47,362 bases of DNA from Actinomadura kijaniata NBRC 14229 (GTDB taxonomy: Bacteria > Actinomycetota > Actinomycetes > Streptosporangiales > Streptosporangiaceae): the NCBI RefSeq assembly GCF_001552175.1, contig NZ_BCQR01000092.1, positions 1 to 47,362 on the forward strand. Direction: 5' to 3'. The notes beneath the pieces are model-generated. The model was given only the letters and a program-made list of their open reading frames with translations. It was not told the origin of the DNA and did no database searches. Position 1 is the stretch's first letter. Each line of letters starts with the position of its first letter. This document shows, in pieces, positions 1 through 8,013 of the stretch. Made by a program: the position numbers and the translations under genes.

Positions 1-544
1 CCTCGGCGGCCTCCTGGGTCGCGGCGTCGGCGCGGGCGCGGGCGGCGGCGACCTCCCGCCAGGCGGCCTCGGCCTGCCGCTGGGAGGCGTCGCGTTCCTG
101 CTGGGCGACCGCGACCTCGGCGCTGAGCTCGGCGCGCAGGTCGGCCAGGCGGCGCTCCACCCCGGCGACGCTGAGGTCGGTGGCCAGCGAGGTCGCCAGC
201 CGGTCGGCGACCTCCTCCAGCCGCTCCACCATCTCCCAGGTCAGGGCGACCTGGCCGGTCAGGCCGGGCGCCTGGCGCCCCTGCTCGCGGCGGGCGCGCG
301 CCGCCTGCTCGCAGATCCCCCCGTTGTCCTGGCAGTACCGCACGGTCCGCGCGCCGCGCACCGGCTGGGGGACCGGGCGCCCGCACCCCGCGCACGGCCA
401 CATCGCCACCGGGTCGCCCGCGCGGGCCGGGTCACCGGCCCGGACGTCCCCCGCCCCCGCCGGATCCGCCGTGGTCACGCCGCGGGGGACGACCCGCCCT
501 TCCTCGTCGACTGGAGCGACCTTCACATCCGCCTGGTCCGTCAT
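1..544 (-). CDS. Partial coiled-coil protein with four-Cys motif, C-terminus beyond window
   Basis: An open frame starts at ATG 544 and runs without a stop to the left edge, giving 181 residues of an incomplete protein. Residues 1-48 are acidic and disordered-looking. Cys51 and Cys54 (PCAGCGRP) with Cys71 and Cys78 (YCQDNGGIC) could form a small zinc site. From about residue 90 the sequence is a long Ala/Glu/Arg/Gln helix (EMVERLEEVADRLATS, then ERRLADLRAELSAEVAVAQQ) typical of a coiled coil. This resembles actinobacterial proteins with KfrA-like helical rods, but no family is certain. The divergent-looking ORFs on the other strand lack this regular heptad composition. Function unknown; the C-terminal domain that might explain it lies outside the window. 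Confidence 0.7.
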   Translation of the reverse strand, partial: MTDQADVKVAPVDEEGRVVPRGVTTADPAGAGDVRAGDPARAGDPVAMWPCAGCGRPVPQPVRGARTVRYCQDNGGICEQAARARREQGRQAPGLTGQVALTWEMVERLEEVADRLATSLATDLSVAGVERRLADLRAELSAEVAVAQQERDASQRQAEAAWREVAAARARADAATQEAAE

Positions 545-577
545 GTGCGGTGGTACGCACCGCGCCACCGGGCCCGT

Positions 578-2137
578 TCAACGCCCCGGCGGCCGATTCC
601 GCTCGCGCAGGTACTCCTCGCGGACCCGGCCGCGGCTGAGCTTGCCCGACGGGGTGCGCGGCAGGGCGTCGCGGAACTCCACCCGCTCGGGGTGCTTCAG
701 CTTCGCCAGCCGGGGCGCGCAGTGCTCCAGCAGGTCGGCGGCGAGCCGGGGGCCGGGGGTCGCCCCGGCGGCGGGCTCGACCAGCGCCACCGGGCGCTGC
801 CCCCACTCGGCGTCGGGAACGCCGATCACCACGGCGTCCCCCACGGCCGGGTGCTGGAGCAGCACCGACTCGATCTCGGCCGGGTAGACGTTCACCCCGC
901 CCGAGATGATCAGGTCGGTGCGGCGGTCGCTGAGGTAGAGCCATCCGTCCTCGTCGAGGTATCCCAGGTCGCCGGGGGTGTAGAGGGCGCCGTGCCGGGA
1001 GGCGGCGGTCTTGTCGGGGTCGCCGTGGTACTCGAACCCGGCGTGCCCGCCGACGTAGATCAGGCCGGTCTCGCCCGGCGGCAGCTCCCGCCCCTCGGGG
1101 TCCAGGATCCTGATCTCGGCGCCGTCCACGGCCCGGCCGACGGTGCCGGGCCGCTCCAGCCACTCGCGCGGCCGGGCGACCACGACCGCGCCGGACTCGG
1201 TCGAGCCGTAGTACTCGTAGAGGACCGGGCCCCACCAGTCCATCATCCGCTTCTTGGTCTCGACCGGGATCGGCGCGGCGCTGTGGAACACCTGCCGCAG
1301 CGACGACACGTCGTAGCGTCCGCGGACGGCCTCCGGCAGCGCCAGCATCCGGTGGAACATCGTCGGCACCATGAACGTGTTGGTCACCCGGTGCCGCTGG
1401 ATCAGCGCGAGGGTCTCCTCCGGTTCGAAGCGGGGGCTCACCACCACCGCGTGCCCCAGGTTGAGCGCCGTCATCGCGTGGACGCAGGGCGCGGAGTGGT
1501 ACAGCGGCCCGACCGCCAGGTGCACCTCGTCGCCGGGCTCCAGTTCCAGGTGCCGGACGAGGGTGGCGCGCAGGACGGCGAACACGACCTCCGGCGGGAC
1601 CTCCAGGAGGGGGCGTTCGACGCCCTTGGGCCGCCCGGTGGTGCCGGAGGTGTAGAGCATGATCGAGCCCATGCGGCGGTCCGGCGGCGGCGCGTCGTCG
1701 GCGCCGTCGCACAGGTCCGCCAGCGCGGTGAACCCCTCGGCCCGGTCGACCGCGACCCGGGCGGCGGCCCCGATCCCCGCCTCGTCGGCGGCGGCCGTCA
1801 CCGCCCCGGCGAACGCGGCCTCGCCCACCACCGCGCGGGCCCCGGAGTCGGCCAGGACGTAGGCGATCTCGGGGGCGGTCAGGTGGCGGTTGACCGGCAC
1901 CAGGTACAGGCCGGTCTGCATCGCGGCGAACAGCACGGTCAGGAACTCGCGGCGGTTGCCGAGCACGGTCGCGACCGCGTCGCCCTCGCGCAGCCCGAGC
2001 GAGCGCAGCGCGGACGACAGCCGGTTCGCCTCGGCGTGCAGTTCCCCGAACGTCACCGTCCCGCCGGGGTCGAGCACCGCCGGACGGGCGGGATCGTTCC
2101 GTGCGATCTCGTAGAAACCGTTGCCCTCGACGCCCAC
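578..2137 (-). CDS. Acyl-CoA synthetase (AMP-forming, FadD-like)
   Basis: A 519-residue ANL-superfamily ligase that activates a carboxylic acid as acyl-AMP and then acyl-CoA. Visible motifs are the P-loop YTSGTTGRPKG (about residues 162-172), the acyl-adenylate motif YYGSTESG, the hinge region DRRTDLIISGGVNVYPAE and the C-terminal catalytic lysine in PRTPSGKLSRG. Length is normal for the family. I chose GTG 2137 because GAGGAG lies six bases upstream; ATG 2179 is in frame but has no ribosome site. The substrate is not readable from sequence; short N-terminal architecture suggests a medium/long or aromatic acid. It is a paralogue of the ligase at 22430-23980, sharing WWGPVL and the PTMFHRM/PTMFIRM region. 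It stands alone, with the VWA gene divergent. Confidence 0.9.
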   Translation of the reverse strand: MGVEGNGFYEIARNDPARPAVLDPGGTVTFGELHAEANRLSSALRSLGLREGDAVATVLGNRREFLTVLFAAMQTGLYLVPVNRHLTAPEIAYVLADSGARAVVGEAAFAGAVTAAADEAGIGAAARVAVDRAEGFTALADLCDGADDAPPPDRRMGSIMLYTSGTTGRPKGVERPLLEVPPEVVFAVLRATLVRHLELEPGDEVHLAVGPLYHSAPCVHAMTALNLGHAVVVSPRFEPEETLALIQRHRVTNTFMVPTMFHRMLALPEAVRGRYDVSSLRQVFHSAAPIPVETKKRMMDWWGPVLYEYYGSTESGAVVVARPREWLERPGTVGRAVDGAEIRILDPEGRELPPGETGLIYVGGHAGFEYHGDPDKTAASRHGALYTPGDLGYLDEDGWLYLSDRRTDLIISGGVNVYPAEIESVLLQHPAVGDAVVIGVPDAEWGQRPVALVEPAAGATPGPRLAADLLEHCAPRLAKLKHPERVEFRDALPRTPSGKLSRGRVREEYLRERNRPPGR

Positions 2138-2329
2138 ACGCTGCTCCTCGCACCCGACGGTCCCCTCCCCATGGGACATTCCCCGCGGCGCACCGGCAAC
2201 CCGTCGCGCGGGCCGGAAAGCGTCCGGCCCCGGACAGGGGAACGCACTGCCCGAAACACGGCTGATACGTATGATGAATCGTGATCCGGGGGGATGGGCG
2301 GGACGACCTGTAGCGGCGATAGGGCGTGC

Positions 2330-4375
2330 ATGACCGGTCCGGACGAGGACGGATCCGAGCGACGGCGGCGGGAGCCGGCCCCCCGGCCCGGTCCCGTCCG
2401 GCAGTGGGCCGAGCGGTTCTCCCTGCTGCTGTTCATCGAGATCTCCGTCGGCGTGGTCGTCACGGTGCTGGGCCGGCTGATCGACAAGCCGTTCCTGGGG
2501 CACATCGCGCTGCCGCTGCTGGGCGTCGTGCTGGTCTCCGGCGCGCTGGTGGCGGCGTACGTGCTGCTGCGGCGCCGGCACGAGCTGCCCGACCGGGTCG
2601 CCGCGGCGCTGCGCTGGACCGGTGACGCGCTGGCGTGGGTGCTCGGCGGCGCGGCGGTGACGGGCCTGGTCCTGCTGCTGGTGCTGGGCGGGCGGATCGT
2701 GTACGCGACGTTCCGGCCCTGCGACCCGGCGCTGGGGCTGCGCGTGACGACCACGCCCGAGCTGCTGGCGGCGGTGCGGGACGCGGCCGACGCGTTCTCC
2801 GCCGACCGCCGCGACAACGGCTGCCGCCGCCACACCTTCAGCGTCACCGCCGAGCCCGGCGTGGTGCCGCTGGCCGAGGGGTTCCGGCAGGGATGGCGGC
2901 GGACCGCGCCGACCGGCACGACCGGTGGCGACGTCAGCGAACGCCTCCTCGGCCCGCAGCCCGACGTCTGGATCCCCTCCTCCACCGCCGAGCTCGCCTA
3001 CGTGCGGGGGCAGCAGACCGGGAGCGTGCGGCTGGAGGACACCGGCTCGGTCGGCCGCACCCCGATGGTGCTGGGCCTGTTCGCCCGGGAGCGCCAGGCC
3101 GCCGCCACCCCCGCCGGCCCGGTGTACGAGCGGACCTCCGACCTGCTGCGGACGCTGGAGCGCAACGGGCTGCCGCTGCGCGGCGTCGTGCGTCCCGTCC
3201 CCGAGACCTCCGCCGCCGCCCTGGCCGTCACGCCCGCGCTGCACGCCGCCGACCCGACCGAGTACGACGAGACCGACGGGCTGCTGGCCGCCGTGCCGGA
3301 CGGGCTGCTGGCCACCGACGCGGTGTCGCTGCTGTGCCGGTTCCGGATGATGGCCGACCCGCGCAGGACCCCGCCCGAGGGCGTCGCCGTCGCGGTGCCC
3401 GAGCAGGCCCTCGCCGACTACGGCACCGGCCGTCCGCTCAGCGAGGGCTGCTCCGGCGGGCCCCTGCCGGAGAACTGGCGGCTCTACCCGCACTACGCCG
3501 CCGACCTGCCGATGCTGGACCACCCGTTCGTGCACGTGCGGTGGCCCGGCGAGGACACCCTCGCGCGGTCCGAGGCGGTCGCCGACTTCCGCGAGTGGCT
3601 GCGCGACCATCCGCTGGCGCTGCGGGGGCTGCGCGACGGCGGCGGCACGGCGCCGCCCGCCGACGCCGCGCACCCGCTGTCGGAGCTGCGGCGCGCGCTG
3701 GGCGGCTCGGTGCCGGTCCACGCCCGGGGCACGCCGGTCAGCGAGGTGACGACGGCGCTGCAGCTGGTCGGGGCGACGCGGGTGAAGGTGTCGGTGTCGC
3801 TGCTGGTGGACGTGTCGGGGTCGATGGGCGGCGGCACCGGCGGGAGCGGCGGCGGGCCGCGGCTGGCGCGCGCCGGGGCGTTCGCGCAGGCGCTGGTGGC
3901 GCAGCTGCACCGGACCGACAGCGTGGGGCTCCAGGTGTTCTCCCGGCCCGCGCCGACCACGCCGCGCGTCCCGTCGCAGCTGGCCGAGGACCCGCACCGG
4001 AACCTGGTGACCGGGCGCGTCCAGGCGCTGGCCGTCGAGGGCGGCGACCTGCCGCTGGCCGACGCGCTCGGCCAGGCCGAGGTCGCGCCCGCGCGCACCG
4101 ACATCGTCCTGGTCACCGACGGTCAGAGCACCGGCGGCAACCCCGGCGCGGGTGAGCGGGCCGAGCGGGTCGCCGCGCGGTTCCGCGACGCCCGCGGCAC
4201 CGCACGCCTGACCGTGGCGCTGACCGGCCCGGTCCGCTGCGGCGACGCCCCGGTGCGGGAGGTGGTGGCGGCGTTCGGCGACGCCGGCTCGTGCGTGGAG
4301 GTGACCGGCGCGCCCGTGCAGGACCAGGCCGCCGCCGTGCTGTCGGCGCTGCGCAAGGCGAGGGGGCCGCGATGA
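2330..4375 (+). CDS. Membrane-anchored binding-protein-like plus VWA domain protein
   Basis: A 681-residue protein with an Arg-rich N-terminus, three predicted membrane helices (about 31-49, 56-80, 100-120), then a region that looks like a periplasmic-binding-protein fold (LRVTTTPELLAAVRDAADAF, later PDVWIPSSTAELAYV) and a C-terminal von Willebrand A domain from about residue 485. The VWA metal site is intact: DVSGS near residue 493 and LVTDGQS near 592. VWA domains bind protein partners through a divalent metal. ATG 2330 (AGGG upstream) is preferred; ATG 2294 is an alternative. The stop overlaps the next start as ATGA, so the two genes are translationally coupled. It probably acts at the outer face of the membrane; ligand and role are unknown. 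Confidence 0.8.
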   Translation: MTGPDEDGSERRRREPAPRPGPVRQWAERFSLLLFIEISVGVVVTVLGRLIDKPFLGHIALPLLGVVLVSGALVAAYVLLRRRHELPDRVAAALRWTGDALAWVLGGAAVTGLVLLLVLGGRIVYATFRPCDPALGLRVTTTPELLAAVRDAADAFSADRRDNGCRRHTFSVTAEPGVVPLAEGFRQGWRRTAPTGTTGGDVSERLLGPQPDVWIPSSTAELAYVRGQQTGSVRLEDTGSVGRTPMVLGLFARERQAAATPAGPVYERTSDLLRTLERNGLPLRGVVRPVPETSAAALAVTPALHAADPTEYDETDGLLAAVPDGLLATDAVSLLCRFRMMADPRRTPPEGVAVAVPEQALADYGTGRPLSEGCSGGPLPENWRLYPHYAADLPMLDHPFVHVRWPGEDTLARSEAVADFREWLRDHPLALRGLRDGGGTAPPADAAHPLSELRRALGGSVPVHARGTPVSEVTTALQLVGATRVKVSVSLLVDVSGSMGGGTGGSGGGPRLARAGAFAQALVAQLHRTDSVGLQVFSRPAPTTPRVPSQLAEDPHRNLVTGRVQALAVEGGDLPLADALGQAEVAPARTDIVLVTDGQSTGGNPGAGERAERVAARFRDARGTARLTVALTGPVRCGDAPVREVVAAFGDAGSCVEVTGAPVQDQAAAVLSALRKARGPR

Positions 4376-5727
4376 CCGGGCATGACCCGCGGCGTCCGCG
4401 ACGCCGCCCGGACCGCCGGCTGTGCGCGGCGGTCGGCGCGGTGCTGATGCTCGTCGCGGCCGGCGTGGTGATCTACTACCCGCGGTACTCCTACGAGGAG
4501 CTGCCCGGCCGGTGCGACCGGAACACCCTGGTCGTGGCGGGCGGCACCGACGTCAGCCTCAACAACCAGCGCCGCGCGCTGATCCGCCGGTGGAACGCCG
4601 ACCATCCGCGCACCCCGGCCGTCCTCCAGGAGATCGACCCGTCCACCGACCTCCAGCACAGCCAGCTCAAGGCGGTCGGGGACTCCGCGAGCTGCGCCTA
4701 CGACGTGCTGATCCTGGACAATCCCCGCACCGCCGAGTTCGCCGAGAACGACCGGCTGCTCCCCCTGGAGCCGCCGCCCGACGCCGGGGACTTCTTCCCC
4801 GCCGCGCTGCGCACCGGCCGCCACGGCGGCGTCCAGTACGCGCTGCCGTTCAACCTGGACGTCGGGCTGCTCTACCACCGCCGCGACCGGCCCCCGCCCG
4901 CCACCTGGGCCGACCTGTACCGGACCGGGTTCACCACGCAGCTGCGCGGGGACTACGAGGGCCTGACGGTCAACGCGCTGGAGGCGGTCTGGAACGACGG
5001 CGCGGCCGACCGGCTCACCGGCGGCGACCGGCCCGACCGCCGCCGGCTGCGCGACCAGGTCTTCCCGGCGCTGCTCCGGCTCTCCGGGCGCGTCGCCGCC
5101 AGCGAGCCCCTGCGGCGGTCGCGGGGCTTCGACGAGCAGGCGAGCATCGCCGCGTTCGCCTCCGGTGACGTGCCCATGCGCAACTGGCCCTACGCCTACC
5201 CGACGCTCGCCACCGAGCCGAGGATGCGCGAGGGCGGCCGCCTCACCTACTCGGTGACGGCCCTGCCCGGCCGCACCGTGCTGGGCGGGCAGAACCTCGC
5301 GGTCTCGGCGCGGTCGCCGCACCCGGGCGAGGCGACCCGGCTGGTGCACTTCCTGACCTCCCGCGACAGCCAGCGGCTGCTGTTCTCCTGCGGCGGTTTC
5401 GCGCCGGTCCGCCACTCGGCGCTGGGGCTCCAGCCCGGCCGCGACGACCCGGCGGCGGTGGCGGTGCCGCCGTGCTCGCGGCTGCCGGGCACCACCGCCG
5501 TCCGCGGCGAGCCGGACATCCCCGACCGCGCCCAGCTCGCCGAGCTGGGCCGCGCGGTGCTGGGGTCGCTGGCGCGGGCCCAGCCGCGCCCGCACACGCC
5601 GCACTACACGACGTTCACCGAGACGTTCCGGGGCTGCGTCAACGCGATCATGCGGGGGCGGGGCGACGCGGACCGGTTCGCGACCGCCGTCGCCGAGTCC
5701 CTGGACGGCCGCGCCGCCTCCTGCTGA
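4372..5727 (+). CDS. Membrane-anchored extracellular solute-binding protein (orphan)
   Basis: A 451-residue family-1-type solute-binding protein. Residues 1-16 are Arg-rich, a single membrane anchor spans about 17-36, and the exported domain carries binding-protein signatures: TLVVAGGTDVS, IRRWNADHP, ALPFNLDVGLLYHRR, WADLYRTGF, FASGDVPMRNWPYAYPTLA, and GGQNLAVSARSPHPGEATR. There is no lipobox Cys, so it is tethered by the helix rather than lipid. No ABC permease or ATPase gene is adjacent. The start overlaps the preceding VWA gene by four bases, implying that the two proteins work together. A sensing or adhesion role is an inference; classical sugar import is less likely without transporter partners. 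Confidence 0.8.
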   Translation: MTGHDPRRPRRRPDRRLCAAVGAVLMLVAAGVVIYYPRYSYEELPGRCDRNTLVVAGGTDVSLNNQRRALIRRWNADHPRTPAVLQEIDPSTDLQHSQLKAVGDSASCAYDVLILDNPRTAEFAENDRLLPLEPPPDAGDFFPAALRTGRHGGVQYALPFNLDVGLLYHRRDRPPPATWADLYRTGFTTQLRGDYEGLTVNALEAVWNDGAADRLTGGDRPDRRRLRDQVFPALLRLSGRVAASEPLRRSRGFDEQASIAAFASGDVPMRNWPYAYPTLATEPRMREGGRLTYSVTALPGRTVLGGQNLAVSARSPHPGEATRLVHFLTSRDSQRLLFSCGGFAPVRHSALGLQPGRDDPAAVAVPPCSRLPGTTAVRGEPDIPDRAQLAELGRAVLGSLARAQPRPHTPHYTTFTETFRGCVNAIMRGRGDADRFATAVAESLDGRAASC

Positions 5728-5751
5728 GCCGCCCCGCGCGGGACCGCCCGT

Positions 5752-6318
5752 TCAGGCCGTGAGGGCGGCGCGGGCCATCGTGTGCAGCAGGTCGGCCATG
5801 GCGTCCGGGTCCAGGGCGGCGGCGCTGTGCGGGGTGGAGTTGAGCAGGCCGAAGCAGGCGTGCACGGCGGCGCGCAGCCGGGCCTCGGGGCGGTCGGGGT
5901 GCAGGCGGCGCAGCACCCCGACCCACTCCTCGACGTAGGCGCGCTGGAGGCGGCGGATCCGGTGGCGCTGCGGCTCGGGGACGTTGTCGAGCTCGCGTTC
6001 GTGCACGGTGATCAGCGCCGGGTCGGCCAGGGCGAACGCGATGTGCCCGCGCAGCAGGGCGTCCAGGGCCCGCTCGGGGTCGGGGTCGGCGGCCCGCCGC
6101 TCCCCCGCCGCCCGCAGCCGCTCGCTGATGTCGAGCAGCATCTCCGCCAGGACCGCCTCCTTGCCGCGGAAGTGGCGGTACAGGGCGGGCCCGGTGAGGC
6201 CGACGGCCCGGCCGAGGTCGCCGATCGAGGTGCCGTGGAAGCCGCGGCGCGCGAACAGCTCGGCCGCCGCGCCGAGGATCTCGGTCCGGCGGGGGTTGAC
6301 GACGGTCTCCTCGGTCAT
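5752..6318 (-). CDS. TetR-family regulator of the leucine catabolic operon
   Basis: 188 residues with an N-terminal TetR helix-turn-helix (ILGAAAELFARRGFHGTSIG then LTGPALYRHFRGKEAVLAEM) and a C-terminal helical ligand domain. It is divergent from the methylcrotonyl-CoA carboxylase operon with 82 bp between start codons, and a symmetric operator fills that gap. TetR regulators next to such operons normally repress them and respond to a pathway acyl-CoA; here that is inferred from context. There is no clear ribosome site before ATG 6318, so translation may be weak or from a short leader. Confidence 0.88.
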   Translation of the reverse strand: MTEETVVNPRRTEILGAAAELFARRGFHGTSIGDLGRAVGLTGPALYRHFRGKEAVLAEMLLDISERLRAAGERRAADPDPERALDALLRGHIAFALADPALITVHERELDNVPEPQRHRIRRLQRAYVEEWVGVLRRLHPDRPEARLRAAVHACFGLLNSTPHSAAALDPDAMADLLHTMARAALTA

Positions 6319-6341
6319 GGGGCCGAGTGTAGACGTACGTT

Positions 6342-6382
6342 GTTAATGATGGTTAACATCGGCTTTGTTAACGAGCATTAAC
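6342..6382. promoter_or_regulatory. Four-half-site TetR operator between regulator and liu-type operon
   Basis: GTTAATG (6342-6348) and CATTAAC (6376-6382) form the outer inverted arms; GTTAAC at 6352-6357 and 6367-6372 form the inner pair. Both pairs share one dyad axis at 6362. This is the only AT-rich stretch between the divergent genes, so it should overlap both promoters and bind the adjacent TetR protein. Binding itself is inferred. Confidence 0.7.
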
Positions 6383-6400
6383 TGTCGACGAGGACGGGTG

Positions 6401-8005
6401 ATGAGCGGACCTGAGCTGGGCACGCGCGCCGACCCGGCGAGCGAGGCGTTCAAGGCCAACGCCACGCACAACGAGGCGCTGGCCGCCGAACTGCGCGACC
6501 GCGTGGACCGGGCGGGCCGGGGCGGGCCCGAACGCGCCCGGGAGCGGCACCTGGCGCGCGGCAAGCTGCTGCCCCGCGACCGCGTGGACACCCTGCTGGA
6601 CCCCGGCTCGCCGTTCCTGGAGCTGTCGCCGCTGGCCGCCGAGGGCATGTACGGCGACGAGGCCCCGGGCGCGGGGATCATCACGGGCGTCGGGCGGGTC
6701 TCCGGGCGCGAGTGCGTGGTCGTCGCCAACGACGCCACCGTCAAGGGCGGCACCTACTACCCGATGACGGTCAAGAAGCACCTGCGCGCCCAGGAGGTGG
6801 CCCTGCACAACCGGCTGCCGTGCGTGTACCTGGTGGACTCCGGCGGCGCGTTCCTGCCGAGGCAGGACGAGGTGTTCCCCGACCGCGAGCACTTCGGCCG
6901 GATCTTCTACAACCAGGCGACCATGTCGGCGCGCGGCATCCCGCAGATCGCCGCCGTGCTCGGCTCCTGCACCGCGGGCGGCGCCTACGTCCCGGCGATG
7001 AGCGACGAGGCCGTGATCGTCCGCAACCAGGGAACGATCTTCCTGGGCGGCCCGCCGCTGGTGAAGGCCGCGACCGGCGAGGTCGTCACCGCCGAGGAGC
7101 TGGGCGGCGGCGAGCTGCACTCGCGGACCTCCGGTGTCACCGACCACCTGGCCGACAACGACGAGCACGCGCTGTCGATCGTCCGCGAGATCGTCGCGAC
7201 GTTCGGCCCGCGCGAGGCCCGGCCCTGGGAGACCGCCGCGCCCGAGGAGCCCGCGCTGGACCCGCGCGAGCTGTACGGCGTCGTCCCGCCCGACCCGCGC
7301 ACCCCCTACGACGTGCGCGAGGTCATCGCGCGGATCGTGGACGGCTCCCGGTTCCAGGAGTTCAAGAAGGAGTACGGGACCACGCTGGTCACCGGCTTCG
7401 CCCGCATCCACGGCCACCCGGTCGGGATCATCGCCAACAACGGCATCCTGTTCGCCGAGTCGGCGCAGAAGGGCGCGCACTTCATCGAGCTGTGCGACCG
7501 GCGCAGCGTCCCGCTGGTGTTCCTGCAGAACATCACCGGGTTCATGGTCGGCCGCGAGTACGAGGCCGGCGGCATCGCCAAGCACGGCGCGAAGATGGTC
7601 ACCGCCGTGTCGTGCGCCCGCGTCCCGAAGTTCACGGTCGTGATCGGCGGGTCGTTCGGCGCGGGCAACTACGCCATGTGCGGCCGCGCCTACTCGCCCC
7701 GCTTCCTGTGGATGTGGCCGAACGCCCGCATCTCGGTGATGGGCGGCGAGCAGGCCGCCAGCGTGCTGGCGACCGTGCGCCGCGACCAGCTCGGCGACTC
7801 CTGGTCGGCCGAGGACGAGGAGGCGTTCAAGGACCCGATCCGCGAGCAGTACGAGGCGCAGGGCAACCCGTACTACTCCACGGCCCGGCTGTGGGACGAC
7901 GGCGTGATCGACCCGGTCGACACCCGCCGCGTGCTGGGCCTCGGCCTGTCGGTGGCCGCCAACGCGCCGCTGGAGCCGGTCGGCTACGGCGTCTTCCGGA
8001 TGTGA
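6401..8005 (+). CDS. liuB: Methylcrotonyl-CoA carboxylase beta (carboxyltransferase) subunit
   Basis: A 534-residue biotin-dependent carboxyltransferase, the usual length for the beta subunit of 3-methylcrotonyl-CoA carboxylase. It transfers carboxylate from biotin to 3-methylcrotonyl-CoA in leucine breakdown. Signatures include KGGTYYPMTVKKHLRAQ, LVDSGGAFLPRQDEVFPD, GSCTAGGAYVPAMSDE, GRTSGVTDHLA-like text and GGSFGAGNYAMCGRAYSPRF, all characteristic of the MccB/LiuB branch rather than propionyl- or acetyl-CoA carboxylase. ATG 6401 follows GAGGA at a proper distance; the upstream in-frame ATG lies inside the operator. It is the first gene of a tightly spaced four-gene operon (next start 8 bases after the stop). 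Confidence 0.95.
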   Translation: MSGPELGTRADPASEAFKANATHNEALAAELRDRVDRAGRGGPERARERHLARGKLLPRDRVDTLLDPGSPFLELSPLAAEGMYGDEAPGAGIITGVGRVSGRECVVVANDATVKGGTYYPMTVKKHLRAQEVALHNRLPCVYLVDSGGAFLPRQDEVFPDREHFGRIFYNQATMSARGIPQIAAVLGSCTAGGAYVPAMSDEAVIVRNQGTIFLGGPPLVKAATGEVVTAEELGGGELHSRTSGVTDHLADNDEHALSIVREIVATFGPREARPWETAAPEEPALDPRELYGVVPPDPRTPYDVREVIARIVDGSRFQEFKKEYGTTLVTGFARIHGHPVGIIANNGILFAESAQKGAHFIELCDRRSVPLVFLQNITGFMVGREYEAGGIAKHGAKMVTAVSCARVPKFTVVIGGSFGAGNYAMCGRAYSPRFLWMWPNARISVMGGEQAASVLATVRRDQLGDSWSAEDEEAFKDPIREQYEAQGNPYYSTARLWDDGVIDPVDTRRVLGLGLSVAANAPLEPVGYGVFRM

Positions 8006-8013
8006 GGGGCGAG

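Noticed and set aside
432..5604. Long open frames antisense or out of frame to the ligase, VWA and binding-protein genes
   Set aside because: They are Arg/Gly/Ala/Pro-rich shadows caused by high GC; they lack ribosome sites and domains, while the opposite frames show conserved motifs.
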